Notes: a model not told the origin generated them from the sequence alone. 6,542 bases of DNA from Gammaproteobacteria bacterium (GCA_021768055.1 JAASSE010000059.1:1-6542), one strand, 5' to 3'. Numbered from the stretch's first letter, positions 1 to 6,066 are shown. Made by a program: numbers and translations.

Positions 1-301
1 CGATAAACCAGCGAACCAACATGGCGATAAGGAGGATAAACATACCTCCAGCAATAGTAGAACTGTAATAGTCCCAGTGACTTTCTGTATGTTTGCCAAA
101 CCACTGCCATAAACCAATGACAGCAGCAATGACGCCAAAGTACAGTGGTATAGTGGTTAACTCAGCTCCATATTTATACTTCTTCCCTGCTGCCAGATGC
201 TCGATATAACCGGCTAACATACCACTGTCTGCTGCGTACCATATCGCAAGCATGATAACGCCTATGATAAAGAGCGCAGGACTCTTTTTGGTGTACACCA
301 T
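1..301 (-). CDS. Membrane protein, N-terminal 100 residues (partial, runs off left edge)
   Basis: This minus-strand reading frame opens with ATG at 301-299 and stays open to the window edge, giving 100 codons without a stop. An AGGAGG ribosome binding site (310-315 on the complement) lies 8 nt before the ATG, which fixes the start well. The protein begins MVYTKKSPALFIIG. It shows three hydrophobic segments that look like membrane helices, at about residues 9-26, 50-68 and 83-100, joined by short loops rich in Lys, His, Tyr and Trp. I do not recognise the family and see no catalytic motif. It is divergent from nhaD, with about 800 bp of non-coding DNA between them. A polytopic inner-membrane protein is the only call I can support. 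The good ribosome site and smooth membrane-protein composition make a real gene likely. Confidence 0.75.
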   Translation of the reverse strand, partial: MVYTKKSPALFIIGVIMLAIWYAADSGMLAGYIEHLAAGKKYKYGAELTTIPLYFGVIAAVIGLWQWFGKHTESHWDYYSSTIAGGMFILLIAMLVRWFI

Positions 302-450
302 AACTCGATCCTCCTCAGGATGTGCTTTGTTATTTAAGACTTTTTCTAATCTTTTCTTTCTTAAGTTATTATTACCTTGCTTTCACCGCGGGCTTATTAA
401 CTCATGTTGCATAAGCAATAACAACAATTAAATTAATATATTCTTACCTT

Positions 451-479
451 TTTATGATTGAGCGCCTCCTTTGATCCAA
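451..479 (-). promoter_or_regulatory. Possible promoter for the left-edge membrane protein gene
   Basis: On the minus strand TTGGAT (479-474) and CATAAA (456-451) are separated by exactly 17 nt. They match the sigma-70 -35 and -10 consensus at 3 of 6 and 4 of 6 positions. The site sits just downstream of the U-tract of the leftward terminator (487-514). This would insulate it from upstream transcription and leave a leader of about 145 nt before the ATG at 301. The match is modest and the region is AT-rich, so chance is a real alternative. Confidence 0.2.
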
Positions 480-486
480 AATCCAT

Positions 487-514
487 AAAAAAAACTCCCT
501 GCAAATGCAGGGAG
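487..514 (-). terminator. Strong Rho-independent terminator, leftward
   Basis: On the minus strand the 8-bp perfect stem CTCCCTGC/GCAGGGAG (514-507 with 502-495, four-base loop ATTT) is followed directly by eight T residues (494-487). This is a textbook intrinsic terminator for leftward transcription. On the plus strand the stem is followed by CAAAAC, so it would not terminate rightward transcripts well. No protein gene is visible just upstream of it on the minus strand. It therefore ends either a small RNA or a leader of the gene that starts at 301. Confidence 0.85.
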
Positions 515-630
515 CAAAACTCCTCTAATAACAGGTGTGTTAACAACCCTACCAAAAACACATCCTGCACCTAGAGTTTTTAAAACCTGTACCTCGGAGA
601 CAGAAGACAGGGTTCGCGCAACTTTATTAT
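487..630 (-). ncRNA. Candidate structured small RNA or attenuator leader (unknown family)
   Basis: Upstream of the leftward terminator, the minus-strand RNA can fold into stacked elements. Positions 580-574 (GAGTTTT on plus) pair with 522-516 (AAAACTC on plus), a 7-bp outer stem. Inside it, CAGG-A-TGTGTT (567-557, one bulged A in minus sense) pairs with AACACACCTG (541-532), giving 10 bp. A 5-bp stem CCTGT/ACAGG lies further upstream (611-607 with 590-586). A possible promoter, TTGGAC (665-660) with 17 nt to TATATG (642-637), would start transcription near 630 and give an RNA of about 140 nt. The hairpins and terminator are seen in the sequence. The RNA's existence and its 5' end are inferred. 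It could instead be a transcription-attenuating leader for the gene at 301. I do not recognise it as 6S RNA, tmRNA or a common riboswitch. Confidence 0.4.
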
Positions 631-1015
631 TCACTACATATATTCTTAGTTTGATAGACGTCCAACTTTTCATGAACCCGGCGTTTAATTTTCATATCCT
701 TAATCGCCATGTAAAGAACCATTTTCGGCACATACTCCTGATAATGACGGACGCATGCCGGCTTTATTCACATATTTATTGTTATGCATGTTCGTTGAAT
801 TTATCCATCATTCCACGAGCTTTGAAACTCATTTACACAGAATATCCTGATTTACTAATAGGTATCTGTCGCATCGCTCGCAAGTAGTTTTCTGTCTAGC
901 TAAATCCATAAATGCTTACATCAGTAATCAAAAATACACCTGGCGTCACCTGGTAACTTTTTGAACAAATGACAACCGGGAACACCAGTTTTTAGAGTCA
1001 ATCTGCCTGGTTCCT

Positions 1016-1023
1016 GCTATAGT
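1016..1023 (+). promoter_or_regulatory. Possible extended -10 promoter for nhaD
   Basis: TGCTATAGT (1015-1023) is an extended -10 element: TG, one base, then TATAGT, one mismatch from TATAAT. The hexamer 17 nt upstream (GAGTCA, 995-1000) is a poor -35 match, which extended -10 promoters can tolerate. Transcription would start near 1030, giving nhaD a leader of about 85 nt that includes the inverted repeat at 1058-1084. The assignment rests on this one motif. Confidence 0.3.
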
Positions 1024-1057
1024 TCGCCCTTCGAACAGAATTCATCACGTGGCGGGA

Positions 1058-1084
1058 TATAACCTCACATTTCAATAGGTTATA
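1058..1084 (+). promoter_or_regulatory. Inverted repeat in the nhaD leader (operator or mRNA hairpin)
   Basis: TATAACCT (1058-1065) and AGGTTATA (1077-1084) form a perfect 8-bp inverted repeat around an 11-base spacer. It ends 16 nt before the GAGG ribosome site (1101-1104) of nhaD. If transcription starts near 1030, it would be a hairpin in the 5' leader. If it starts further downstream, it would be an operator. The repeat is certain and its role is not. Confidence 0.4.
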
Positions 1085-1115
1085 CGTAACACGCTGCAAA
1101 GAGGTTGAGCTACTA

Positions 1116-2558
1116 ATGAAAGTATTATCTGGCCTGATATTTACCCTGATCATCGCTGTCACGCCTGGTATGGCGCTGGCTTCGACAGCTACCACCCAGC
1201 ATCTCGACCTGACTGGCCACTGGGTGGGCGCTGTCGCTATCGCTGTATTTGTACTGGCCTATTCACTGGTCATGGCCGAAGAATTCATCCACCTCAGGAA
1301 ATCCAAGCCGGTGATGCTGGCTGCCGGCATCATCTGGTCATTTATCGCCGCGGTCTATGCTGCCAATGGCATGACCCACGAAGCCGAAGCCGCGGTGCGC
1401 CACAACCTGCTGGAGTATGCCGAGCTGATGCTGTTCCTGCTGGTGGCGATGACCTACATCAACGCGATGGATGAACGCCAGGTATTCGACGCATTGCGTT
1501 CATGGCTGGTACGCAAAGGCTTCAGTTTCCGCCAGCTGTTCTGGCTGACCGGCATCCTGTCATTCTTCATTTCGCCGATTGCAGACAACCTGACCACGGC
1601 GCTGCTGATGTGCGCCGTCGTTATGGCTGTAGGTGGTGATAACATCCGTTTCGTCGGACTCTCTTGTGTCAATATCGTTGTCGCTGCGAATGCCGGTGGC
1701 GCGTTCAGTCCGTTCGGCGACATCACCACGCTGATGGTATGGCAGAAAGGCATCGTCGACTTCCAGACTTTCTTCGCCCTGATTGTTCCTTCAGCGGTCA
1801 ACTACCTTATCCCTGCTGCAATCATGCACTTTGCAATCCCCAATGAACAGCCGCATGCCAGTGATGAAGTTATTGTGATGAAGCGCGGCTCCAAACGCAT
1901 CATGTTCCTGTTCCTTTGCACCATTGCGACTGCGGTCAGTTTCCACAACTTCCTGCACATGCCGCCGGTAATCGGCATGCTGACCGGTCTGGCGTACCTG
2001 CAGTTCTTCGGCTTCTACCTGCGTATCACCCATGCCAGGCAGAAGGATGCAGCGCCCTATGATCTCCAGGAGGCCGAGCGCATGATGGGTGACGTCGTAC
2101 CTTTCGATATTTTCGACGGGATTGCACGCGCAGAATGGGACACTCTGCTGTTCTTCTACGGCGTGGTACTGTGCGTCGGTGGCCTCGGCTTTATCGGCTA
2201 CCTCGGCATGGCTTCAGAACTGATGTATACACAGTGGGGCGCAACCCAGGCCAACATCAGCGTTGGTATTCTCTCTGCTATCGTCGACAACATCCCGGTG
2301 ATGTTCGCGGTGCTCACGATGCAGCCGGACATGTCCATGGGGCAATGGCTACTCGTAACCCTGACCGCCGGTGTTGGTGGCAGTATGCTTTCGATCGGTT
2401 CTGCTGCAGGTGTAGCCCTGATGGGTCAGGCACGCGGCAAGTACACGTTCTTCGGGCACTTGAAATGGACACCGGCAATAGCACTCGGCTATGTGGCGAG
2501 CATCTACGTCCACATGAAAATCAACGAAGTCTACTTCGATCTTCCGCCTGTCGGTTAA
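1116..2558 (+). CDS. nhaD: Na+/H+ antiporter, NhaD family
   Basis: This 480-residue polytopic inner-membrane protein is an NhaD-type antiporter of the ion transporter (IT) superfamily, which exports Na+ (and in some members Li+) in exchange for protons. Residues 1-22 look like a cleavable signal peptide ending in A-L-A before Ser23, as in other long NhaD proteins. About 11-12 membrane segments follow. Family motifs are plain: ADNLTT (156-161), NAGGAFSPFGDITT (192-205), its inverted-repeat partner IVDNIPVMFA (389-398), and GVGGSMLSIGSAAGVALMGQ (419-438). The two Asp-Asn pairs (157-158 and 391-392) lie in the re-entrant regions expected to bind the ion. ATG at 1116 follows GAGG (1101-1104) by 11 nt and places the signal peptide correctly. 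The gene is intact and of normal family length. It lies 507 bp before csoS1D, so it is probably its own transcription unit. No clear U-tract terminator follows. Confidence 0.93.
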   Translation: MKVLSGLIFTLIIAVTPGMALASTATTQHLDLTGHWVGAVAIAVFVLAYSLVMAEEFIHLRKSKPVMLAAGIIWSFIAAVYAANGMTHEAEAAVRHNLLEYAELMLFLLVAMTYINAMDERQVFDALRSWLVRKGFSFRQLFWLTGILSFFISPIADNLTTALLMCAVVMAVGGDNIRFVGLSCVNIVVAANAGGAFSPFGDITTLMVWQKGIVDFQTFFALIVPSAVNYLIPAAIMHFAIPNEQPHASDEVIVMKRGSKRIMFLFLCTIATAVSFHNFLHMPPVIGMLTGLAYLQFFGFYLRITHARQKDAAPYDLQEAERMMGDVVPFDIFDGIARAEWDTLLFFYGVVLCVGGLGFIGYLGMASELMYTQWGATQANISVGILSAIVDNIPVMFAVLTMQPDMSMGQWLLVTLTAGVGGSMLSIGSAAGVALMGQARGKYTFFGHLKWTPAIALGYVASIYVHMKINEVYFDLPPVG

Positions 2559-3065
2559 CTATCGTTTAAACGGTTCATAACCAAACTGTTACTCAAGGCT
2601 GACCGCATGACGGCCGCTTTGCCGCCTTAACGAATTACTTGTATGAATGCCTCTGCAACGGGATTATCAAGATTCGAGTATGTGCGTACGATCCACAAGG
2701 TACGGAAGATTTGCTAGCCTAGCACCTTGAGGTAATGCTGCTTGCCACATTCTTGCGCATCTTCAACCATGAATCGCGGCAGGTGCTGACCTGGTATGTT
2801 TAAGCGCACTGATAACTTCACGTTCAGGCAGACGCAAGCAACACATAGATCATCATCTATCTATGGATAAGAAACAATTTATTTGTTACTAAGTATGGTC
2901 TTTTCTAAGCTTTCCCAACATTTAATCACACAGTAAACAAGACTGCTGTTTACAGCTACCGGCGTCCTTGGCAGTGGCATTACCTTATATATGAGGACTT
3001 CCCACCGGAAGCCTTGATACAGGTATGTTCTCAGATGTCGACAGACTCAAGGAACATGGTATTCA
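2559..3065. other. Intergenic region between nhaD and csoS1D
   Basis: There is no convincing gene in these 507 bp. A weak hairpin (2564-2586) follows nhaD but lacks a U-tract. The minus strand from about 2843 down to 2627 can be read as protein-like peptide interrupted by one in-frame TAG (2716-2714), possibly a decayed fragment. From about 2840 the sequence becomes AT-rich and looks regulatory. It holds the palindrome at 2844-2861, an inverted repeat GTAAAC/GTTTAC (2933-2938 and 2948-2953), and a 7-bp hairpin with one bulge at 2995-3013, about 50 nt before the csoS1D start. Confidence 0.6.
2844..2861 (+). promoter_or_regulatory. Candidate operator upstream of csoS1D (ATAG-N8-CTAT)
   Basis: The 18-bp sequence CATAGATCATCATCTATC contains ATAG (2845-2848), 8 bases, then CTAT (2857-2860). 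The inner six bases each side (ATAGAT/ATCTAT) pair perfectly around CATC. The same ATAG-N8-CTAT design occurs twice before cbbL, suggesting a shared regulator. LysR-type regulators such as CbbR bind partly palindromic sites built on T-N11-A or T-N12-A, and this site has the T-N12-A spacing. The site lies about 205 bp before the csoS1D start, so the promoter would have to be followed by a long leader. Confidence 0.4.
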
Positions 3066-3695
3066 ATGCAAAACGAAACCAATGTAAAGCTCAGGACCTA
3101 CGTCTACATAGATTCATTGCAACCCCAGCTTGCAGAGTATATGGCTTCGGTTTCACAGGGCTTTCCACCGGTACCCGGTGACTCATGCCTGTGGATGGAA
3201 GTATCGCCGGGGATGGCTATCCATCGTTTTACTGATATTGCCCTCAAGGCCACGCGGGTCAACCTGACTCAACAGGTTGTTGAACGTGCGTTTGGCTCCA
3301 TGGTAATCCATCACCGCGATCAGAGCGATGTACGAGAAGCTGGTCGAATAATGCTTTCAAACCTCGATGCTGATCACAATGACCGCGAAGAGTGTCACAT
3401 AGCATGGCAAGAAATTATACGCGGTATGACGAAACACCACACTGTACTGATCAATCGACAGCACCGTGGCGGCTCGATGATGCTGCCGGGAGAGAGCATG
3501 TTCATCCTCGAAACCGAACCGGCTGGTTATATTGTTTACGCAGCCAATCAGGCTGAGAAAGCCGCCAACATAACCCTGATCGACGTACGTGCTGTTGGTG
3601 CCTACGGACGCCTGACGCTGTCCGGCCGCGAAGCGGATGTCGAGGAGGCGGCAGCTGCCGCCATAGATGCAGCTCAACATCCAATGGGAACCTGA
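3066..3695 (+). CDS. csoS1D: Alpha-carboxysome shell protein CsoS1D (tandem BMC domain, BMC-T)
   Basis: This 209-residue protein matches my memory of Prochlorococcus CsoS1D along its whole length. Shared stretches include [18 protein letters not shown] (9-26), [15 protein letters not shown] (37-51), VERAFGS (72-78), VLINRQ (127-132) and [10 protein letters not shown] (146-155). It carries two circularly permuted BMC domains, at about 8-103 and 110-206. Three copies form a pseudohexamer in the carboxysome facet, and stacked trimers have a large central pore thought to open and close for metabolites such as RuBP and 3-phosphoglycerate. Glu73-Arg74 correspond to the gate residues Glu120-Arg121 of the Prochlorococcus protein. 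The cyanobacterial N-terminal extension of about 50 residues is absent: an in-frame TGA at 3015 precedes the only ATG, at 3066, with AAGGA 12 nt upstream. The Nudix gene begins 3 nt after its stop. Confidence 0.95.
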   Translation: MQNETNVKLRTYVYIDSLQPQLAEYMASVSQGFPPVPGDSCLWMEVSPGMAIHRFTDIALKATRVNLTQQVVERAFGSMVIHHRDQSDVREAGRIMLSNLDADHNDREECHIAWQEIIRGMTKHHTVLINRQHRGGSMMLPGESMFILETEPAGYIVYAANQAEKAANITLIDVRAVGAYGRLTLSGREADVEEAAAAAIDAAQHPMGT

Positions 3696-3698
3696 ACT

Positions 3699-4274
3699 AT
3701 GCATCGACAGGAACTACTCCGGTTGTTAAAACTGCATTCAACGCGTTTCATGGATGAGGCAGGCTACCGTACCAGAGCCATTCAGTTCGTTGAAACCCAT
3801 ACCGACTGTTTTCACCGACACTTGTGGCCTATGCATGTAACCGGATCAAGCTGGGTCGTCAGCCCTGATCGTGAACGTGTATTAATGCTGCACCATCGCA
3901 AGCATGACCAGTGGTTCCAGCCCGGCGGACATGCTGATGGAGACGCTGACATACTGCGAGTTGCATTACGCGAAACGTCCGAGGAAACAGGGCTCGATCC
4001 AAAGCGCATCCTGTTATTACACCAAGATGTATTTGATGTGGATATACATGCCATTCCTGCTATCGGTAACGAACCACCGCATGAACATATCGACATACGG
4101 TTCCTGGTGGAAATAGATGACAGACTCGTATTGCCCGGCAACGATGAATCACACGACGTGATATGGGTAGATTTAAACAACGTGTCACGCTTTAACAACA
4201 ACCGCTCCACTTACCGAATGGTTGAAAAAACACGTTTCATGCGCAACCTCTATTCAGAACGAAGAATCGCTTAA
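3699..4274 (+). CDS. Nudix hydrolase coupled to csoS1D
   Basis: This 191-residue protein has a Nudix domain from about residue 45 to 160. Nudix enzymes cleave a nucleoside diphosphate linked to another group, using metal bound by the Nudix box. Here the box runs from Gly77 to Leu99 and keeps the catalytic helix R91-E92-x-x-E95-E96-x-G98. The first Glu of the consensus (GX5E) is Ala83, with Asp at 82 and 84. The subfamily motif QPGGHADGD (74-82) is, as I recall, common in a family of uncharacterised bacterial Nudix proteins of about 185 residues, so the change is probably normal for it. Residues 1-44 form a helical lead-in. GGGAA (3686-3690), inside the end of csoS1D, lies 8 nt before the ATG, and the 3-nt gap implies translational coupling. 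The substrate is unknown. The context suggests clean-up of a damaged or inhibitory phosphorylated compound linked to the carboxysome. Confidence 0.9.
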   Translation: MHRQELLRLLKLHSTRFMDEAGYRTRAIQFVETHTDCFHRHLWPMHVTGSSWVVSPDRERVLMLHHRKHDQWFQPGGHADGDADILRVALRETSEETGLDPKRILLLHQDVFDVDIHAIPAIGNEPPHEHIDIRFLVEIDDRLVLPGNDESHDVIWVDLNNVSRFNNNRSTYRMVEKTRFMRNLYSERRIA

Positions 4275-4500
4275 GTGCCTGCTATTGCAGTATCAATTAC
4301 TCTTCACACCTTTACATCTCACTACCCCATAAAGCTTCTACCCTCAAACACACATGCGGTGATCTGCACATCATGTTGCAGTAAATATTCATACCCAAGT
4401 GTATACATCTATACAAAATTTATTTTCTATAAACCGCTAATCACCCTACATAACAAACGGAGATACACGCAAACGCATTGTATTTACGACATTTTCCATA

Positions 4501-4518
4501 CATAGATTTATTTCTATG
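4501..4518 (+). promoter_or_regulatory. Candidate regulator site 1 upstream of cbbL (ATAG-N8-CTAT)
   Basis: CATAGATTTATTTCTATG is a perfect 6-bp inverted repeat, CATAGA/TCTATG, around TTTATT. It has the same architecture as the sites at 2844-2861 and 4550-4567. Its centre lies 49 bp before the centre of the second cbbL site. A distal recognition site paired with a promoter-proximal site is the usual arrangement for LysR-type activators such as CbbR. No cbbR gene lies in the window, so the regulator's identity is inferred. Confidence 0.5.
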
Positions 4519-4549
4519 AATCAAGAATGAAATATTGATTGGATGTACA

Positions 4550-4567
4550 CATAGACATCAGCCTATG
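4550..4567 (+). promoter_or_regulatory. Candidate regulator site 2 upstream of cbbL, near the promoter
   Basis: CATAGACATCAGCCTATG has CATAG/CTATG arms with the same 18-bp length as site 1. A possible -10 hexamer, CATAAG (4582-4587, 4 of 6 matches), puts this site across the -35 position, where no good -35 hexamer is present. That is the pattern of a promoter dependent on an activator bound at about -35. The inferred start site is near 4594, about 47 nt before the cbbL ATG. Confidence 0.4.
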
Positions 4568-4640
4568 CTTTCACACGATCTCATAAGTCGATTACCGATT
4601 TACCACAGCCAGTTAACGAAAAACGAAACAGGAGACGAAT

Positions 4641-6056
4641 ATGTCAACTAAATCCTACCAAGCGGGTGTGAAGGAATACCGCGAGAAATACTGGACGTCG
4701 GATTACGTACCTCTCGACACTGACCTGTTGGCCTGTTTCAAGGTCACGGGTCAGCCGGGCGTACCACGCGAAGAAGTCGCTGCCGCAGTTGCAGCTGAGA
4801 GTTCAACAGGTACATGGAGTACCGTATGGTCCGAACTGCTCACCGACCTTGAATATTACAAGGGCCGTGCTTATCGCATCGAAGACGTACCAGGCGACAG
4901 CGAATCATTCTACGCCTTTGTCGCCTATCCAATCGATCTATTTGAGGAGGGCTCGATCGTTAACGTGCTTACCTCACTGGTCGGTAACGTGTTCGGCTTC
5001 AAGGCACTGAAACACCTGCGCCTGGAAGACATTCGCTTCCCGATTGCGTACATCAAGACCTGTGGCGGCCCGCCGGCCGGTATCCAGGTCGAGCGTGATC
5101 GACTGAACAAATATGGACGTCCAATGCTTGGCTGCACCATCAAGCCAAAGCTCGGCCTGTCCGCGAAGAATTATGGCCGCGCGGTGTATGAATGTCTGCG
5201 CGGTGGCCTTGATCTGACCAAGGACGATGAAAACGTCAACTCCCAGCCGTTCATGCGCTGGCGCGACCGTTTCGAATTCGTTGCCGAGGCGATCCAGAAA
5301 GCTGAGCAGGAAACCGGTGAGCGTAAAGGTCATTACCTGAATGTTACAGCAGCTACACCGGAAGACATGTATGAACGCGCCGAGTTCGCTAAGGAACTGG
5401 GTATGCCTATCATCATGCATGACTTCCTTACCGGTGGATTTACTGCCAATACCGGCCTGGCTAACTGGTGCCGCAGGAACGGCATGTTGTTGCACATCCA
5501 CCGCGCAATGCACGCAGTAATTGACCGACATCCAAAACACGGTATCCATTTCCGCGTTCTTGCCAAGTGTCTGCGTCTGTCTGGTGGTGACCATCTTCAC
5601 ACCGGTACCGTTGTCGGCAAACTCGAAGGCGACCGAGCTTCAACACTGGGCTTTGTAGATCAACTGCGTGAATCCTTCGTACCGGAAGATCGCTCTCGCG
5701 GTGTTTTCTTCGATCAGGACTGGGGTTCAATGCCCGGCGTGTTTGCAGTGGCATCTGGCGGTATCCATGTCTGGCACATGCCGGCACTGGTCACCATTTT
5801 CGGTGACGATTCCGTACTGCAGTTCGGTGGTGGTACCCAGGGACATCCTTGGGGTAACGCAGCCGGCGCTGCTGCTAACCGTGTTTCGCTAGAAGCCTGC
5901 GTCAAGGCTCGTAACGAAGGCCGTGATCTGGAACGCGAATCCCGCGACATCCTGACCGAGGCTGCACGTACCAGTCCTGAACTTGCAATGGCCATGGAAA
6001 CCTGGAAAGAAATCAAGTTCGAATTCGAAACAGTCGACAAACTGGACGTGGGCTAA
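4641..6056 (+). CDS. cbbL: RuBisCO large subunit, form IA, carboxysomal type
   Basis: This 471-residue protein is the catalytic subunit of ribulose-1,5-bisphosphate carboxylase/oxygenase, the CO2-fixing enzyme of the Calvin cycle. All catalytic residues are present, seven positions lower than in the spinach enzyme: Glu53, Thr58-Trp59, Asn116, Lys168 and Lys170, the carbamylated Lys194 with Asp196 and Glu197 (motif [10 protein letters not shown]), His287-Arg288, His320, loop-6 Lys327, Ser372 and Gly396-Gly397. Length and sequence fit green-like form IA. Segments such as [15 protein letters not shown] (20-34) and VPREEV (41-46) match remembered marine alpha-cyanobacterial CbbL better than Halothiobacillus. 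Tyr72, which I recall as important for CsoS2 binding in carboxysomal enzymes, is kept. AGGAG (4630-4634) lies 6 nt before the ATG. cbbS follows 78 nt downstream. The enzyme should sit in an alpha-carboxysome. Confidence 0.98.
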   Translation: MSTKSYQAGVKEYREKYWTSDYVPLDTDLLACFKVTGQPGVPREEVAAAVAAESSTGTWSTVWSELLTDLEYYKGRAYRIEDVPGDSESFYAFVAYPIDLFEEGSIVNVLTSLVGNVFGFKALKHLRLEDIRFPIAYIKTCGGPPAGIQVERDRLNKYGRPMLGCTIKPKLGLSAKNYGRAVYECLRGGLDLTKDDENVNSQPFMRWRDRFEFVAEAIQKAEQETGERKGHYLNVTAATPEDMYERAEFAKELGMPIIMHDFLTGGFTANTGLANWCRRNGMLLHIHRAMHAVIDRHPKHGIHFRVLAKCLRLSGGDHLHTGTVVGKLEGDRASTLGFVDQLRESFVPEDRSRGVFFDQDWGSMPGVFAVASGGIHVWHMPALVTIFGDDSVLQFGGGTQGHPWGNAAGAAANRVSLEACVKARNEGRDLERESRDILTEAARTSPELAMAMETWKEIKFEFETVDKLDVG

Positions 6057-6066
6057 CGCCCCGTCC
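6044..6066 (+). other. Hairpin enclosing the cbbL stop codon
   Basis: GGACG-T-GGGC (6044-6053, one bulged T) pairs with GCCCCGTCC (6058-6066), a 9-bp stem closed by the tetraloop TAAC (6054-6057). The loop contains the cbbL stop codon TAA. C(UAAC)G is a UMAC-type tetraloop with a stable GNRA-like fold. No U-tract follows, so it is not a terminator. It sits at the cbbL-cbbS junction, where RNA hairpins can protect the upstream message or set the ratio of the two subunits. Confidence 0.5.

Larger units (their letters stand above)
302..1115. other. Long divergent intergenic region between the membrane protein gene and nhaD
   Basis: I see no convincing protein gene in these 814 bp. Short open frames exist on both strands, but none has a recognisable protein character with a clear ribosome site. 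The region does hold RNA and regulatory signals. They are a leftward intrinsic terminator preceded by stacked hairpins (487-611), weak candidate promoters in both directions, a 7-bp direct repeat CACCTGG at 937-943 and 947-953 (10-bp period), a small inverted repeat GTTCG/CGAAC at 1022-1036, and an 8-bp perfect inverted repeat at 1058-1084 just before nhaD. The stretch around 420-450 is very AT-rich. Confidence 0.6.
4275..4640. other. AT-rich regulatory region upstream of cbbLS
   Basis: This 366-bp gap has no credible gene. An open frame at its start translates to a Thr-, Ile- and Tyr-rich peptide unlike any BMC protein, and I see no trace of the single-domain shell gene csoS1 that occupies this spot in marine cyanobacteria. 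Inverted repeats are dense: CTGCA/TGCAG (4364-4381), GTATA/TATAC (4401-4414), CATAGA/TCTATG (4501-4518), AATCAA/TTGATT (4519-4540) and CATAG/CTATG (4550-4567). A stretch like TTTATTT(T)CTATRA occurs at about 4420-4431 and again at 4507-4519. The last 75 bp would hold the cbbL promoter and leader. Confidence 0.6.

Noticed and set aside
452..673. Open frame of 73 codons on the minus strand
   Set aside because: It reads straight through the intrinsic terminator (487-514) and its stacked hairpins, which argues for RNA structure rather than coding.
627..722. Minus-strand small open frame of 31 codons, beginning MVLYMAIKDMK
   Set aside because: An AGGAG lies 12 nt upstream and the composition is peptide-like, but the frame is short, unmatched, and overlaps the inferred promoter of the candidate RNA.
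537..887. Open frame of 116 codons on the plus strand
   Set aside because: It crosses the minus-strand hairpins, has no good ribosome site and translates to an unstructured mix unlike any family I know.
1454..1801. Minus-strand open frame opposite nhaD
   Set aside because: It is antisense to conserved nhaD coding sequence and has no ribosome site or family character.
2564..2586. Hairpin just after nhaD as a possible terminator
   Set aside because: The stem is weak, with a four-base bulge, a three-base loop and no U-tract, so I did not call it a terminator.
4275..4505. Open frame in the gap before cbbL, checked as a possible csoS1 or csoS1 remnant
   Set aside because: It starts with GTG, lacks any BMC motif and lies in AT-rich DNA full of inverted repeats, so it is regulatory DNA by my reading.
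4974..5600. Long minus-strand open frame opposite cbbL (208 codons)
   Set aside because: It is a shadow of the strongly biased cbbL codons; cbbL is certain and the antisense peptide resembles nothing.
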